64,000 bases of DNA from Thalassomonas actiniarum (GTDB lineage: Bacteria > Pseudomonadota > Gammaproteobacteria > Enterobacterales > Alteromonadaceae), in the NCBI RefSeq assembly GCF_000948975.2, contig NZ_CP059735.1:3410001-3474000 (forward strand). Reading direction: 5' to 3'. The notes beneath the pieces were generated by a model. The model had not been told where the DNA came from, searched no databases, and worked only from the letters and a program-made list of their open reading frames with translations. The position numbers were made by a program, and so were the translations under genes. This document shows positions 8,740 to 17,699 of the stretch, in pieces (the stretch's first letter is position 1; every line of letters begins with the position of its first letter).

Positions 8740-9384
8740 TTAAGATAAACTTGCGATGTTTTTTTCAAAAGCGGCGATATATCTTGCGATATCCAAACCG
8801 TCCGCCAGCGCATGATTAAGTTCAACCGATACCGGCATCATCAAACGCTCTTCGTCGGGTGCCGAGGCATTCTTAGCGGTTATTTTACCAAAGACAATTT
8901 TCGGCACATCATTGAAACCGGCATTGGCGGCATGTTTATAGCTGGTAAACTCAAGCCAGGGGATAACCGAATAGAAAATCTGCTCCGGGTGATTGCTGAC
9001 ATTCACTAACGCCGGCTCTGACTTCGCTTCTTGCATTTGTTCCCTGCCTTTTCGCACAAAGTCCTGCAGCTTTTCGGTATAAGTAAAGTCACAAAAATTA
9101 AAGGTCTCATCTTCTTTTAGCACAGTGGCGGAAGGCCGGGTACAATCTACTTGCCAGACATTTTTTTCGCTGTCTAAACGTCTTCGAAATGCTTCAACGG
9201 CATTGGTGGCTTTATTGGATAAATACAGCAAAGTCAAAAAAACCGAGAGTTGATGTTGCCTGGCGTAATTTACCGCATTGGAAACATCAACACTGACGCA
9301 GAGATTAAAGCAGGGATCGGTAAAGTCTTTATAAAATTCATAATGATTTCGTCTGTTCCAACTACACAGATCAATTTTTTTCAT
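8740..9384 (-). CDS. Chloramphenicol acetyltransferase-like enzyme (CAT type A fold)
   Basis: CAT enzymes move an acetyl group from acetyl-CoA to a hydroxyl of chloramphenicol; many chromosomal relatives have other or unknown acceptors. This 214-residue protein is close to the usual 215-220. The active-site motif appears as NHALADG at 190-196. The catalytic His (H191) and the structural Asp (D195) are kept, but the preceding residue is Asn where classic CATs have HHAVCDG. The N-terminal half shows the CAT pattern RxHYEFYKDFTDPCFN. AAGG precedes the ATG. It lies 90 bases after the 160-residue gene at 9474 on the same strand, so they may be co-transcribed. Real chloramphenicol resistance is not shown by the sequence. 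Confidence 0.85.
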   Translation of the reverse strand: MKKIDLCSWNRRNHYEFYKDFTDPCFNLCVSVDVSNAVNYARQHQLSVFLTLLYLSNKATNAVEAFRRRLDSEKNVWQVDCTRPSATVLKEDETFNFCDFTYTEKLQDFVRKGREQMQEAKSEPALVNVSNHPEQIFYSVIPWLEFTSYKHAANAGFNDVPKIVFGKITAKNASAPDEERLMMPVSVELNHALADGLDIARYIAAFEKNIASLS

Positions 9385-9473
9385 CGGTTACACCTTAATT
9401 TTTTTACCGCCTGATAGCTAAGACGCTGTCGGGAAAGTTATGTTGGCAATACCTGGGCCTAGATAAAGTGCCA

Positions 9474-9953
9474 TCAAGCAAACGCCAGGATATTTTCTTT
9501 TATTTCCAGCACCATGACATCACCATAAGCTAAACCGGTAATTTCAGGCGCCAGTAATTCTAACACGTTGCCGGGCTGAACATGGCCAACTTTACTGCTG
9601 GCTGCCACCTGATAAATATAGGCCGGGTAGCGCTTTGCCGATAAAGACTCTTGCCTGAGCAACTCGCAGCTGACAAACCTGAAATCTTCCGCTGGTAAGG
9701 CGGCAAACCAGCTTACCCGTGAAAACTGGTGATCCCAACAGTTCAGACTCACCTGAGCGCAGTCAAAAGCGGCATTGATGGTACCATTAAAACAGCTACT
9801 GAGATCTAACCCTAAGGCCGAAAAGAAAGGTTTTTGCAAGGCTATCGTCCCTTCGAGATAAGGAGTATCGTCTGCCCGGCCCGATGCCACGCCATAACCC
9901 GGTACTACTGTAAAAGGATAACGGCATAGTTTAGTCTTTGCCGGTTTAACCAT
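9474..9953 (-). CDS. Hypothetical protein, possible CTP-dependent riboflavin-kinase-like barrel
   Basis: A soluble protein of about 159 residues. The frame is open to 9983, but the Met at 9953 has GGGGG at a good distance and is the likelier start. Three segments recall the archaeal riboflavin kinase (DUF120) barrel: GYGVASGRADDTPYLEG near the start, the LGLDLSSCFNGTINAAF stretch, which resembles LGxxxxPGTLN, and a C-terminal PGNVLELLAPEITGL with YGDVMVLEI. This is a weak, remembered likeness, and the key ATP/CTP-binding residues are not confirmed. It sits upstream of the CAT-like gene on the same strand and after a terminator, so the two may form a small operon. Otherwise unknown. Confidence 0.55.
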   Translation of the reverse strand: MVKPAKTKLCRYPFTVVPGYGVASGRADDTPYLEGTIALQKPFFSALGLDLSSCFNGTINAAFDCAQVSLNCWDHQFSRVSWFAALPAEDFRFVSCELLRQESLSAKRYPAYIYQVAASSKVGHVQPGNVLELLAPEITGLAYGDVMVLEIKENILAFA

Positions 9954-10023
9954 AGATAAGCCCCCTGCTCTTTCGGCTGCCAAGGGTTACCCGGACAGAC
10001 CAAACTAGCTGGTCATAAAAGAA

Positions 10024-10057
10024 AAAACGCCGAATGTGACAACACAATCGACGTTTT
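10024..10057 (-). terminator. Terminator of the phosphoribosyltransferase gene
   Basis: On the minus strand AAAACGTCGA pairs with TCGGCGTTTT (one wobble), with inner TGTG/CACA pairs, ending in a T run. It lies about 70 bases past the stop at 10130. Confidence 0.75.
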
Positions 10058-10129
10058 AACATAAATGCTTAACTCAACTCCTGAGTAAAGCCGTTTGCCA
10101 AGCGCGAAATAAACACAGCGCTTGACACC

Positions 10130-10687
10130 CTACACCAATAAATGGTGGATATTGCCCAGATCTTTTTTACCTGCAATGATCTCATCCGGTGTTAATCCGG
10201 AAAGCTCGTGCGGGAACACCAGCCATTCTTCTGATTCGTGAATATAATAATCAGGTACCAAATCTACTTTAGAGTTTTTCGGCTTATACCAGGGGCAGGC
10301 AATACGCACATCTTGTGGCATGTTACGACGGGTCAACAAATTCAGCTGCTTGATCAAAGCTTCGATGCTGCGGCCAGAATCAAAAACATCATCGACAATT
10401 AATAAACCGTCATCGGCATTGGCATTTTCAATGATGTAATGCAGACCATGGACTTTAATTTCTTTACTCTGTTGATTGATGCCGTAATAAGAAGAAGTTC
10501 GCACCGCAATATGGTCCGTTTCAACTTTTTTAAAATCAAAGTATTCCTGCACAGCGATACCTATTGGCGCGCCGCCGCGCCAGATACCGACAATAAACTG
10601 AGGACGAAAACCATCTTCATATACTTTTGCCGCCAGACGAAACGAATCTTCCAGCAACTGCTGGGCAGTGATAAAATGTTTATCCAT
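10130..10687 (-). CDS. Purine (hypoxanthine/xanthine-type) phosphoribosyltransferase
   Basis: A type I phosphoribosyltransferase that would join a purine base to PRPP for nucleotide salvage. The 185-residue protein has the PRPP-binding loop LLIVDDVFDSGRSIEALI near residue 95 and an N-terminal FIVGIWRGGAPIGI, the substrate-side loop before the hood. The C-terminal PWYKPKNSKVDLVPDYYIHE..EWLVFPHE resembles the Gpt/xanthine and hypoxanthine group, where an aromatic residue stacks on the base. The exact base cannot be decided by eye. It is a single gene bounded by a terminator downstream and an AT-rich gap upstream. Confidence 0.85.
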   Translation of the reverse strand: MDKHFITAQQLLEDSFRLAAKVYEDGFRPQFIVGIWRGGAPIGIAVQEYFDFKKVETDHIAVRTSSYYGINQQSKEIKVHGLHYIIENANADDGLLIVDDVFDSGRSIEALIKQLNLLTRRNMPQDVRIACPWYKPKNSKVDLVPDYYIHESEEWLVFPHELSGLTPDEIIAGKKDLGNIHHLLV

Positions 10688-10831
10688 TTATGACAGAACC
10701 TTGTTGGGGCGCCTATTTAAGCGCTTGCTTGATACCAAAGGGCAATTATAACCCCATAGATAACATTTGATAATGCCTGAGGGTAGAATTTCCCTAAAAA
10801 ATCGCGCAGGGATATTGCTGGAAAAGTACAG

Positions 10832-11737
10832 TCAGTTTGTCATCAAGCGATCCAGCAGGTAGATTTGCCGGCAGATTGACGCGGTCGCGCTTAAATAAAA
10901 TGCCTGGTTGATACCATTAAAATCGTCGTTGCCGGTATGATAATTCTTATGGGTGCCAACGCCAAAATAAACAAAGGGGATCTTCGCCTTATAAAAAACA
11001 TAATGATCGCTGGCGGCCCGCCACCTGATACGGTTATTGACCGAACTTGCGCCGCGGGTAATACTGCTTGAGCCTGATTTAAAGCCTTTTTTAACCTGGA
11101 TCTCAGCTGAATCCCTTAACTCAGACCACCTCTTTAACCCTTGCTCATCGAGTAAGGTCTCGATGCCCTTACTGATAAACCTTAATTTTTTTGTGCCGCG
11201 ATCACCGGCGATCATATCCAGGTTGATATTGAGTTTGATATCGCCAAGTAACCCTTGATATGAGTTGATAAAAGCATGGGCGCCCACCAGGCCAAGCTCC
11301 TCACCGTCGCTAAACAATAAAATCAAGCTGTAGCGCAAAGGAGCCTGTTTGACCTGCTCGGCGATGCTCAATAAGGCCGCAGTGCCTGAGGCATTATCAT
11401 CGGCGCCGTTATATATCACTCTCGTCCCCTTGCCGATATGATCAAAATGGGCAGAAAGCACAATATATTGCTGTGGAAACTCTGTTCCCGGGATAACCCC
11501 GATCACATTGGCGCCTCTGACATCAGATTTGTGGTTAAATACCTGGCGGTAGTCCTGCCCCAGCGGCGCCACATCTAACTGCTTTAAGGCATTAATAATA
11601 TAGACGCGGGCTTTTTCATTGCCCAGGGTCGCCATTTCACGGCCGGAGAATTCATCCGAGGCCAGGGTCTGTACATGCGAGAGTAACTGCTCCTGGTTAT
11701 ATACCAGCGCCTGAGAAGCAGGTAGTTGAACCGCCAT
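10832..11737 (-). CDS. M28-family metallopeptidase (probably secreted)
   Basis: A zinc aminopeptidase-type enzyme of peptidase family M28. Metal and catalytic positions are visible in SAHFDHIGKG, GADDNASGTAAL, FSDGEELGLVGAHAF and INLDMIAGD, and a final His in THKNYHTGNDD. From the ATG at 11737 the protein would have 301 residues and no signal peptide. The same frame continues upstream to 11800 and encodes a clear signal sequence (LIRLFSTWLALIFIPGYAMA), but that segment contains no ATG, GTG or TTG; the best-placed codon is ATA at 11798-11800, 7 bases after AGGA. The real start is therefore probably non-standard or mutated. The gene overlaps the end of the TPR lipoprotein gene in this reading. 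Confidence 0.88.
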   Translation of the reverse strand: MAVQLPASQALVYNQEQLLSHVQTLASDEFSGREMATLGNEKARVYIINALKQLDVAPLGQDYRQVFNHKSDVRGANVIGVIPGTEFPQQYIVLSAHFDHIGKGTRVIYNGADDNASGTAALLSIAEQVKQAPLRYSLILLFSDGEELGLVGAHAFINSYQGLLGDIKLNINLDMIAGDRGTKKLRFISKGIETLLDEQGLKRWSELRDSAEIQVKKGFKSGSSSITRGASSVNNRIRWRAASDHYVFYKAKIPFVYFGVGTHKNYHTGNDDFNGINQAFYLSATASICRQIYLLDRLMTN

Positions 11738-11792
11738 GGCGTAACCCGGAATAAATATCAGGGCCAGCCATGTCGAAAAAAGTCTTATCAGG

Positions 11793-12986
11793 TTATCTAT
11801 GCTCTTTTCCTGCCGATTTTAAGAAGTCTAATTTTGACAGGTATTCATGCTCTGTCTTGGGTACCCGGTTTAAAGCGATGGCTTTTTTCATCGCCCGTTT
11901 TGCCGAGTCCAGTTTATCTTGTTGATAGTACGCCTTTGCCAGACCAAAATAAAATTCATGGGCCTTGTTATCGAGCCTGATGGCTTTTTTATAAAGGCGC
12001 ACGGCTAAGTCGGCATCACCGTTATGAAAGGCCTCATCCGCCAGCAAGGCATGATAATAAGGATTTTTTTCGCGTTTTCTGACAATACCCTGCTTGATCT
12101 TTTCCGCTTCCTCAATCTTACCTTCGCCTTTGAGCAATAAGGCCAGGTTACTCATGGCGGTGAAGTTACGCTTACTTAAACTGATCGCATGACGATAGGT
12201 CCGTTTGGCAAGCTCTCTTTGCTCATTGTACCTGTATAATAACCCCAGGTTACCCCAAGCCGTACTAAAACCGGGATCGCTCAAAGTCGCCGCTTTTAGA
12301 TAGGCATAGGCGCCGTTATAATCTGAATTGACCATCGCCTGGGCGCCTTTGTTGTTATAAAACATCGCCAGCACGGTATTTCTGGTAATGGCTCTTTTTG
12401 GAAATGATTTTTTCATCACAAAGGGATCGAAGTCGACTTCGATGTCGTTGCCGCCGAAAATAATGGTTTCACTGGGTCTTTTATCCGCCGTCAAACGCAG
12501 GTTAACATGGCCGGTAAGCATATTATGCTCGCCGTGACGCACCCAATATTCCGGGATCAGCACCTCCTGGAAACTGACATTAAGCTCCGCCTCCCGGGCA
12601 AGGGCATAAGACATGATCGTTAACGACAAACAGTTGGCAATATTTTTATGGTAGGCATCTGTGGCAATAACATTGGCGCCGCTTTGATAAGCCAGCCCTA
12701 AATTATCCTTTTTAAAGATCTGACGCAGCAGTTTTATCGCGCGTTTTTTAAAATTATGCTCGGGCGCCACCTGCTCGGCGACCATCAGCCGCATTTCATC
12801 ATCAATGGCAAAAATCTCTTCAGTGCTCTCGACATCCACCAGGTTATAATCTGGGAATTTTTCGTCAAGATAGAAACTGGTGTCGACCTGAGTGGCCGGC
12901 GGCGACTCAAATTTAGTGCTCTGACAAGCCGTCAGGGTAAGTGAACATAACAATATACATAACTGCGCGGTTTTTCTCATCAGCAC
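11793..12986 (-). CDS. TPR-repeat lipoprotein with transglutaminase-like region
   Basis: A 397-residue lipoprotein: the N-terminus ends in a lipobox (SLTLTACQS), so it should be anchored in a membrane facing the periplasm. Residues 105-165 (NCLSLTIMSYALAREAELNV) resemble the start of a transglutaminase-like fold, with a Cys followed by the typical helix. From about residue 205 on there are several tetratricopeptide repeats with the expected A-G-L-Y spacing, for example FSTAWGNLGLLYRYNEQREL and HEFYFGLAKAYYQQDKLDSA. TPRs suggest assembly or scaffold work. It is followed without gap by the M28 peptidase gene, so the two are probably co-expressed at the envelope. Substrate and partner are unknown. 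Confidence 0.8.
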   Translation of the reverse strand: MLMRKTAQLCILLCSLTLTACQSTKFESPPATQVDTSFYLDEKFPDYNLVDVESTEEIFAIDDEMRLMVAEQVAPEHNFKKRAIKLLRQIFKKDNLGLAYQSGANVIATDAYHKNIANCLSLTIMSYALAREAELNVSFQEVLIPEYWVRHGEHNMLTGHVNLRLTADKRPSETIIFGGNDIEVDFDPFVMKKSFPKRAITRNTVLAMFYNNKGAQAMVNSDYNGAYAYLKAATLSDPGFSTAWGNLGLLYRYNEQRELAKRTYRHAISLSKRNFTAMSNLALLLKGEGKIEEAEKIKQGIVRKREKNPYYHALLADEAFHNGDADLAVRLYKKAIRLDNKAHEFYFGLAKAYYQQDKLDSAKRAMKKAIALNRVPKTEHEYLSKLDFLKSAGKEHR

Positions 12987-13192
12987 TCCTAAAGCGAATT
13001 AAAGGCTTCCTCTAATATCCAGCTTATATGAAACTTATTGTTGCTGTTAGTAAAAGTTTCAAATGTTAATATTCTTTTACAATATCCCATCTTCCCTCTT
13101 GTGCTTAATCAACAACAGGTACAAACCGGCTATTTTTTAGTCGCCTCCTGAGGTATAATTGGCTTAAGTGATATCAGCAAGCGGACACTCTC

Positions 13193-13852
13193 ATGGGCCC
13201 CATTTCCAGCAGTTTTTCGCCGTTAACCAACGCAAACAGATTGCAAAATAACGGCAATAGCAACAACATTCCCGCCAACAATAACAATGTTTCCGTACGT
13301 CCGAACGAAGATAATGTCGAGAACGGCGACAGATCACAAAATAGCGTCAATCTTGAAATCAATAGCAATAACCGATCGGTTTCCGTCGACATCAGCCGGG
13401 AGCAGGCAGTAGACCGTCTTGAACAAAACAGCCAGAGACAACAGGCACAAACTTTTACCCAGGCAACCAGGGATGAAAATGAACAAAATCAATTGAATAT
13501 TTCTCCCCGGCAAGCTGCCGCAGTAGTTAATGCCACCGACGCCTCTGCCGATGAGGTCAGATCAACCGCTGTCGGCTTTGCCGGACAGCAGCAACAGGCA
13601 GAACTTGCCGAAAACGCTATCGAGCAATTTAATGAAAACCAGCAAGAGATACAAAACAACACCCAGACTTCCCAAAGTACTCAAGCAGAACAATCAACCA
13701 GCAATAGCAACGCAGTAGCAGCCCCAAATGAGACTTTTGTCGAACTTTCCGGACAGGCCAGTCAAGCGCAAAGGCGCAATGCTTTTATCAGCAGCGAATT
13801 TGTCAGCCAGTTGGATAATCGCCAGGGCAGTTTATTCGACCAAACAGTTTAG
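13193..13852 (+). CDS. Asn/Gln-rich low-complexity protein
   Basis: A 219-residue hydrophilic protein very rich in Asn, Gln, Ser and Ala (for example NNGNSNNIPANNNN), with almost no aromatic residues until the last 25. It has no signal peptide, no membrane segment and no recognised domain; most of it should be disordered, with a weak helical stretch around VDRLEQNSQRQQ and AGQQQQAELAENAIEQFN. The ATG at 13193 has no strong ribosome binding site. Similar N/Q-rich proteins of unknown role are common beside flagellar or surface genes in marine Alteromonadales, but here the neighbours are unrelated. It is convergent with the potassium-channel gene, 40 bases away. Confidence 0.65.
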   Translation: MGPISSSFSPLTNANRLQNNGNSNNIPANNNNVSVRPNEDNVENGDRSQNSVNLEINSNNRSVSVDISREQAVDRLEQNSQRQQAQTFTQATRDENEQNQLNISPRQAAAVVNATDASADEVRSTAVGFAGQQQQAELAENAIEQFNENQQEIQNNTQTSQSTQAEQSTSNSNAVAAPNETFVELSGQASQAQRRNAFISSEFVSQLDNRQGSLFDQTV

Positions 13853-13891
13853 GATAAACAATGGCTCACCATTAAGCGATGGATTAAACAG

Positions 13892-14551
13892 TCAATCCGG
13901 AACTTTCATGCCATATAAACTCACCAGTCTGGCCACGAGTATAGCGATATAAAACTGGCCGATAATTGCTTCTAACACCACCCATTTCCCTGCCAGTTCC
14001 GTATGGGGTGAAATGTCACCATAACCTAGGGTAGTCATAGTGACATAGCTAAAATACAGCAAGGTTGAAAGCATATTTTCCACACCGGTATTGTGCTCCC
14101 CTAAAATGGCCCCGGGCGTTTGTGTTTCCAGGATAAGATAAATAAAAGCCCACAGCAGACCAATAATTAAATAGACGATGATGGCGGCTATCAGGTTAAA
14201 GTCGACGAATTTCTGGCTGATAATATGCCTGAGCAATTCAAAAACAATAAACAGATAAAACAAGACATTGAGAAAATATACCAGTACGCTTACCTGTGTC
14301 CCACCGGCAAAAAGATTATGCAGGTTCAGATACAACACCGGCAGTGACAAAAGAGTGCCCAGGATAATTTCAACACGCTTGCGGGCAACCAAACTCAAAA
14401 AAGATAACATGACCACCAGCAAAAGCAGCGCCATCACCACTTGCTTATGTTGCCCCTGCCAATATGAAGGCAGCAGCAATAAAGCAACCAGGCTGCATAA
14501 TAAAACGATGAAGCCATACTTGTTTGTTACCTGCTGATGTAAAAACATCAC
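13892..14551 (-). CDS. Potassium-channel family membrane protein
   Basis: A 219-residue membrane protein with about five to six hydrophobic segments. The last pair brackets a pore loop, TMTTLGYGDISPHTEL, whose TLGYGD is the potassium selectivity filter, as in the two-TM Ion_trans_2 family. The first four segments form an N-terminal bundle without the Arg-rich S4 of voltage-gated channels. There is no cytoplasmic RCK domain, so ligand gating cannot be inferred. It most likely conducts potassium across the inner membrane. It lies on the same strand as the RND efflux operon, about 70 bases further along, but seems separate. Confidence 0.85.
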   Translation of the reverse strand: MMFLHQQVTNKYGFIVLLCSLVALLLLPSYWQGQHKQVVMALLLLVVMLSFLSLVARKRVEIILGTLLSLPVLYLNLHNLFAGGTQVSVLVYFLNVLFYLFIVFELLRHIISQKFVDFNLIAAIIVYLIIGLLWAFIYLILETQTPGAILGEHNTGVENMLSTLLYFSYVTMTTLGYGDISPHTELAGKWVVLEAIIGQFYIAILVARLVSLYGMKVPD

Positions 14552-14618
14552 AATACCGTGATTAATGTTAGCGCTGTGTACATAAATGCCTTTTCATCTT
14601 CGCCTGAGCCCAGCTCGG

Positions 14619-17600
14619 TTAAACTGAGTTAAACTCAGCCAAAGGCCGGTATTTAACGCCATGAAACAAGCAAAACAGCACAGGCACCACTATCAGGGTG
14701 AGGATAGTGGCAACCCCTAAACCAAACATCACCACAGCCGCCATCGACTCGAAAAAAGCATCCAGCAGCAGCGGCAACATGCCTAATATGGTGGTGATCG
14801 CCGCCATACACACAGGGCGTACCCGGCTAACCGCCGAGATAAAGACGGCCTCGTAGGGTTCAAGCCCCTTGTGCATTTCGATATTAATTTGATCCAGCAA
14901 TACGATACCGTTTTTAAGCAGCATACCGGATAAACTGAGCATACCCAGCAAGGCCATAAAACCAAAGGGTTTTTTGAGGATCAACAAACCCGCCACTATG
15001 CCAATCAGGGCAAGCGGTACACAGGCCCAGATCACCAGGGGCTTTTTCACCGCATTAAAAAGAAAAACCGTGATCAAAAACATCACCAGATAGCCCATGG
15101 GCAAAGAGGAAAATATCGCCGAAGAAGCTTCGCTGGAATCGGCATATTCCCCACCCCAGCTCAACGCGTATCCCACAGGCAAGTCAATGGCCTCAATTTG
15201 CCTGATCACCCTGTTCCTTAGCGAGGTCGCCGTTTCCCCGGTTTTAAAGTCGGGATCCATCATCACGGTGATCATACGTTTTCTGTCCCTGCGCTGGATC
15301 AGCGGATCTTCCCAGATGATCACGGCATCATCGATAACCTGCCTGATGGGGATCAGCTGCTGATAAATGGGAGACCAGATACGCAGACTTTCCACCGCAC
15401 TTTCCCTTTCACTGGCAGATAAACGGGTGATAATAGGTAATAGCGAAGTCCCTTCCCGGTATAACCCTATAGTCAAGCCGGACAAATTCATCTGCAACAT
15501 ATCATCGACATCCTGACGGGTTATGCCAAGTCGCCGCGCCTGGGTTTCATTAAAATGAGGCTGAAAAACTTTAGTGCGTTCGCGCCAGTTATGGCGGACA
15601 TTGACCGTGCCTCCCGCCTGGTGGAAAACATCTATTGCCTGGGCCGCCAGCTGGCGCAAGACATCGGCATCGGGTCCGGTAAATTCGGCCTCAACTTTGG
15701 CCGAAGGCGAAGGCCCTATTTCCAGGCGTTTAAATTTAGTCATCAATTGCGGATGATTGCCATCAACATAAGTTTGGGCTAACTCCATGGTCGGCACAAT
15801 CACTTCCGAATTTTTTACCCGCACCAGCAACTGGGCATAAGCGGCATAGCTGCGCTCGGCATCATAGGTGAGCATAAAACGTTGCGCCCCTTTGCCTACG
15901 GTGGCGGTCACATGCTCTACCTGCTCATAGGTTAATAGTTCCTGCTCTATGATATCTGAAATCGCGGCGGTGTCGCGGATATCCGTGCCCTGGGGCATCC
16001 AGAGATCAATCAAGAATATCGGTGTGGTAGAAGGCGGGAAAAAGGCTTGTTTTACCAGGCCGTAACCCCAGACAGAGAGCACAAAAAGCCCTATCACCAC
16101 CAGCATGGTCAATGCCTTAAAACGCAGGCAAATATCTAATAACCCCTTATAAAAAGTAAAAAATGCTCCCTGGTAAGGATCCGCCTGTGCTTCCTTTTTA
16201 TCCCCGTTTTGCTCGGGGGTTTCTTTAAACAGCAGATGAGCAAAAAACGGCGTCAGGGTGATGGCAGTAATCCAACTGATAAACAAGGAAATAAACAATA
16301 CCCAAAATAAGGTGCCGGCAAATTCGCCGGTGGCGTCCGGCGACAGGCCTATCGGCGCGAAAGCGACAATCGCGATAACCGTGGCCCCCAGCAACGGCCA
16401 GATGGTTTGCCCGACAATTGCCTTGGCCGCCTCCAGTTTTTTCTGCCCTTTCGACTGGCCGATGAGGATCCCTTCCACCACTACGATGGCATTATCCACC
16501 AGCATCCCCAGGGCAATAATCAACGCCCCCAGGGAAATACGCTGCAGGTCAATGGCAAACCATTTCATAAACAAGAAAGTGCCCAGTACGGTTAACAACA
16601 AGATCAAACCTATCAATAACCCGGACTTTAATCCCATAAAAACCAGGAGTACCACCACAACAATGGCAACGGCTTCCACCAGGTTTAACACAAAGGCACC
16701 AACGGATTTATCCACTTCCTTGGGTTGATCATAAATCACCCCGATATTAATACCCGCCGGCCGAAATTGCTCTAATTGAGCCAGCCGTTTATCTATCGCC
16801 TCACCCACCTTGACCACATTGACGCCACTGGCAAAAGAAATCGCGACATTTATCGCCTGCTTGCCGTCAAAATTAATCAGGTTATCGGGTACTTCTTTAT
16901 AACCCTTGGAGACCGTGGCAACATCCTTAAGATAAATCAGCTTATTGCTGCCCGAACTGGTGATTAATAAATCCTCCAGCGCTTTAACCGAGCTATACTC
17001 CCCGGTTGGATGGACATAAATATATTCCGTTCCGCCATGGATAGCCCCGGCGGCCTGTACGGTATTTTGCGAGGTCAATAAACTATAAATGGTGTCGGGT
17101 GATATACCTAAACTGGCCATTTTATTGGCGGATACCTCAATATATACCACCTCTTGCTGCTCTCCCGCGATTGAAACCTTAGACACCCCGTCAACCAGCT
17201 CAATGTCGCGTTTAAGGAAATCGACATAATCTTTTAAGTCGTTATAAGCAAAACCTTCTCCGGTAACCGCCCACATAATGCCGTAAACATCGCCAAAATC
17301 ATCAATGACCCTGGGAGTCCCTACTCCCGGAGGTAACTGGGGGCTAAGATCATTGACTTTACGGCGTAATTCATCCCAGATCTGCGGCAATTCTTCGGCG
17401 CCGTATTGGTTTTTCATGGTCACGGTGATCTGCGATAAGCCCCGGCTATTTATCGATTTTATTTCATCAACATAGGGCAAAGTTAAGATCTGCTTTTCAA
17501 TTAAATAAGAGACTTCTTCTTCCACCTGCAACGGGGTTGCCCCCGGGTAAGAGGTGATCACCAGGGCATCTTTAATGGTAAATTCGGGATCTTCGAGCTG

Positions 17601-17699
17601 CCCTAACCCCAGATAGGAGAAAGTCCCCCCCAGGAGCAAGATCAGGGTAAACATCCAGCTAATGACTTTATTCTTGATAAAATACTCGGCGACACTCAT
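14619..17699 (-). CDS. RND efflux pump, inner-membrane permease
   Basis: The proton-driven transporter of a tripartite export system, of the AcrB/MexB superfamily. At 1026 residues it has the normal size, with a first TM near residue 12-30, two large periplasmic loops and two blocks of TM helices (about 335-490 and 845-1010). TM4 reads GALIIALGMLVDNAIVVVEG, so the pair of acidic residues of AcrB (D407/D408) is Asp-Asn here, as in a subset of this family. It overlaps the upstream adaptor gene by 4 bases. Two adaptors precede it and no outer-membrane channel gene follows, so it probably uses a channel such as TolC encoded elsewhere. Substrates cannot be predicted. Confidence 0.93.
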   Translation of the reverse strand: MSVAEYFIKNKVISWMFTLILLLGGTFSYLGLGQLEDPEFTIKDALVITSYPGATPLQVEEEVSYLIEKQILTLPYVDEIKSINSRGLSQITVTMKNQYGAEELPQIWDELRRKVNDLSPQLPPGVGTPRVIDDFGDVYGIMWAVTGEGFAYNDLKDYVDFLKRDIELVDGVSKVSIAGEQQEVVYIEVSANKMASLGISPDTIYSLLTSQNTVQAAGAIHGGTEYIYVHPTGEYSSVKALEDLLITSSGSNKLIYLKDVATVSKGYKEVPDNLINFDGKQAINVAISFASGVNVVKVGEAIDKRLAQLEQFRPAGINIGVIYDQPKEVDKSVGAFVLNLVEAVAIVVVVLLVFMGLKSGLLIGLILLLTVLGTFLFMKWFAIDLQRISLGALIIALGMLVDNAIVVVEGILIGQSKGQKKLEAAKAIVGQTIWPLLGATVIAIVAFAPIGLSPDATGEFAGTLFWVLFISLFISWITAITLTPFFAHLLFKETPEQNGDKKEAQADPYQGAFFTFYKGLLDICLRFKALTMLVVIGLFVLSVWGYGLVKQAFFPPSTTPIFLIDLWMPQGTDIRDTAAISDIIEQELLTYEQVEHVTATVGKGAQRFMLTYDAERSYAAYAQLLVRVKNSEVIVPTMELAQTYVDGNHPQLMTKFKRLEIGPSPSAKVEAEFTGPDADVLRQLAAQAIDVFHQAGGTVNVRHNWRERTKVFQPHFNETQARRLGITRQDVDDMLQMNLSGLTIGLYREGTSLLPIITRLSASERESAVESLRIWSPIYQQLIPIRQVIDDAVIIWEDPLIQRRDRKRMITVMMDPDFKTGETATSLRNRVIRQIEAIDLPVGYALSWGGEYADSSEASSAIFSSLPMGYLVMFLITVFLFNAVKKPLVIWACVPLALIGIVAGLLILKKPFGFMALLGMLSLSGMLLKNGIVLLDQINIEMHKGLEPYEAVFISAVSRVRPVCMAAITTILGMLPLLLDAFFESMAAVVMFGLGVATILTLIVVPVLFCLFHGVKYRPLAEFNSV

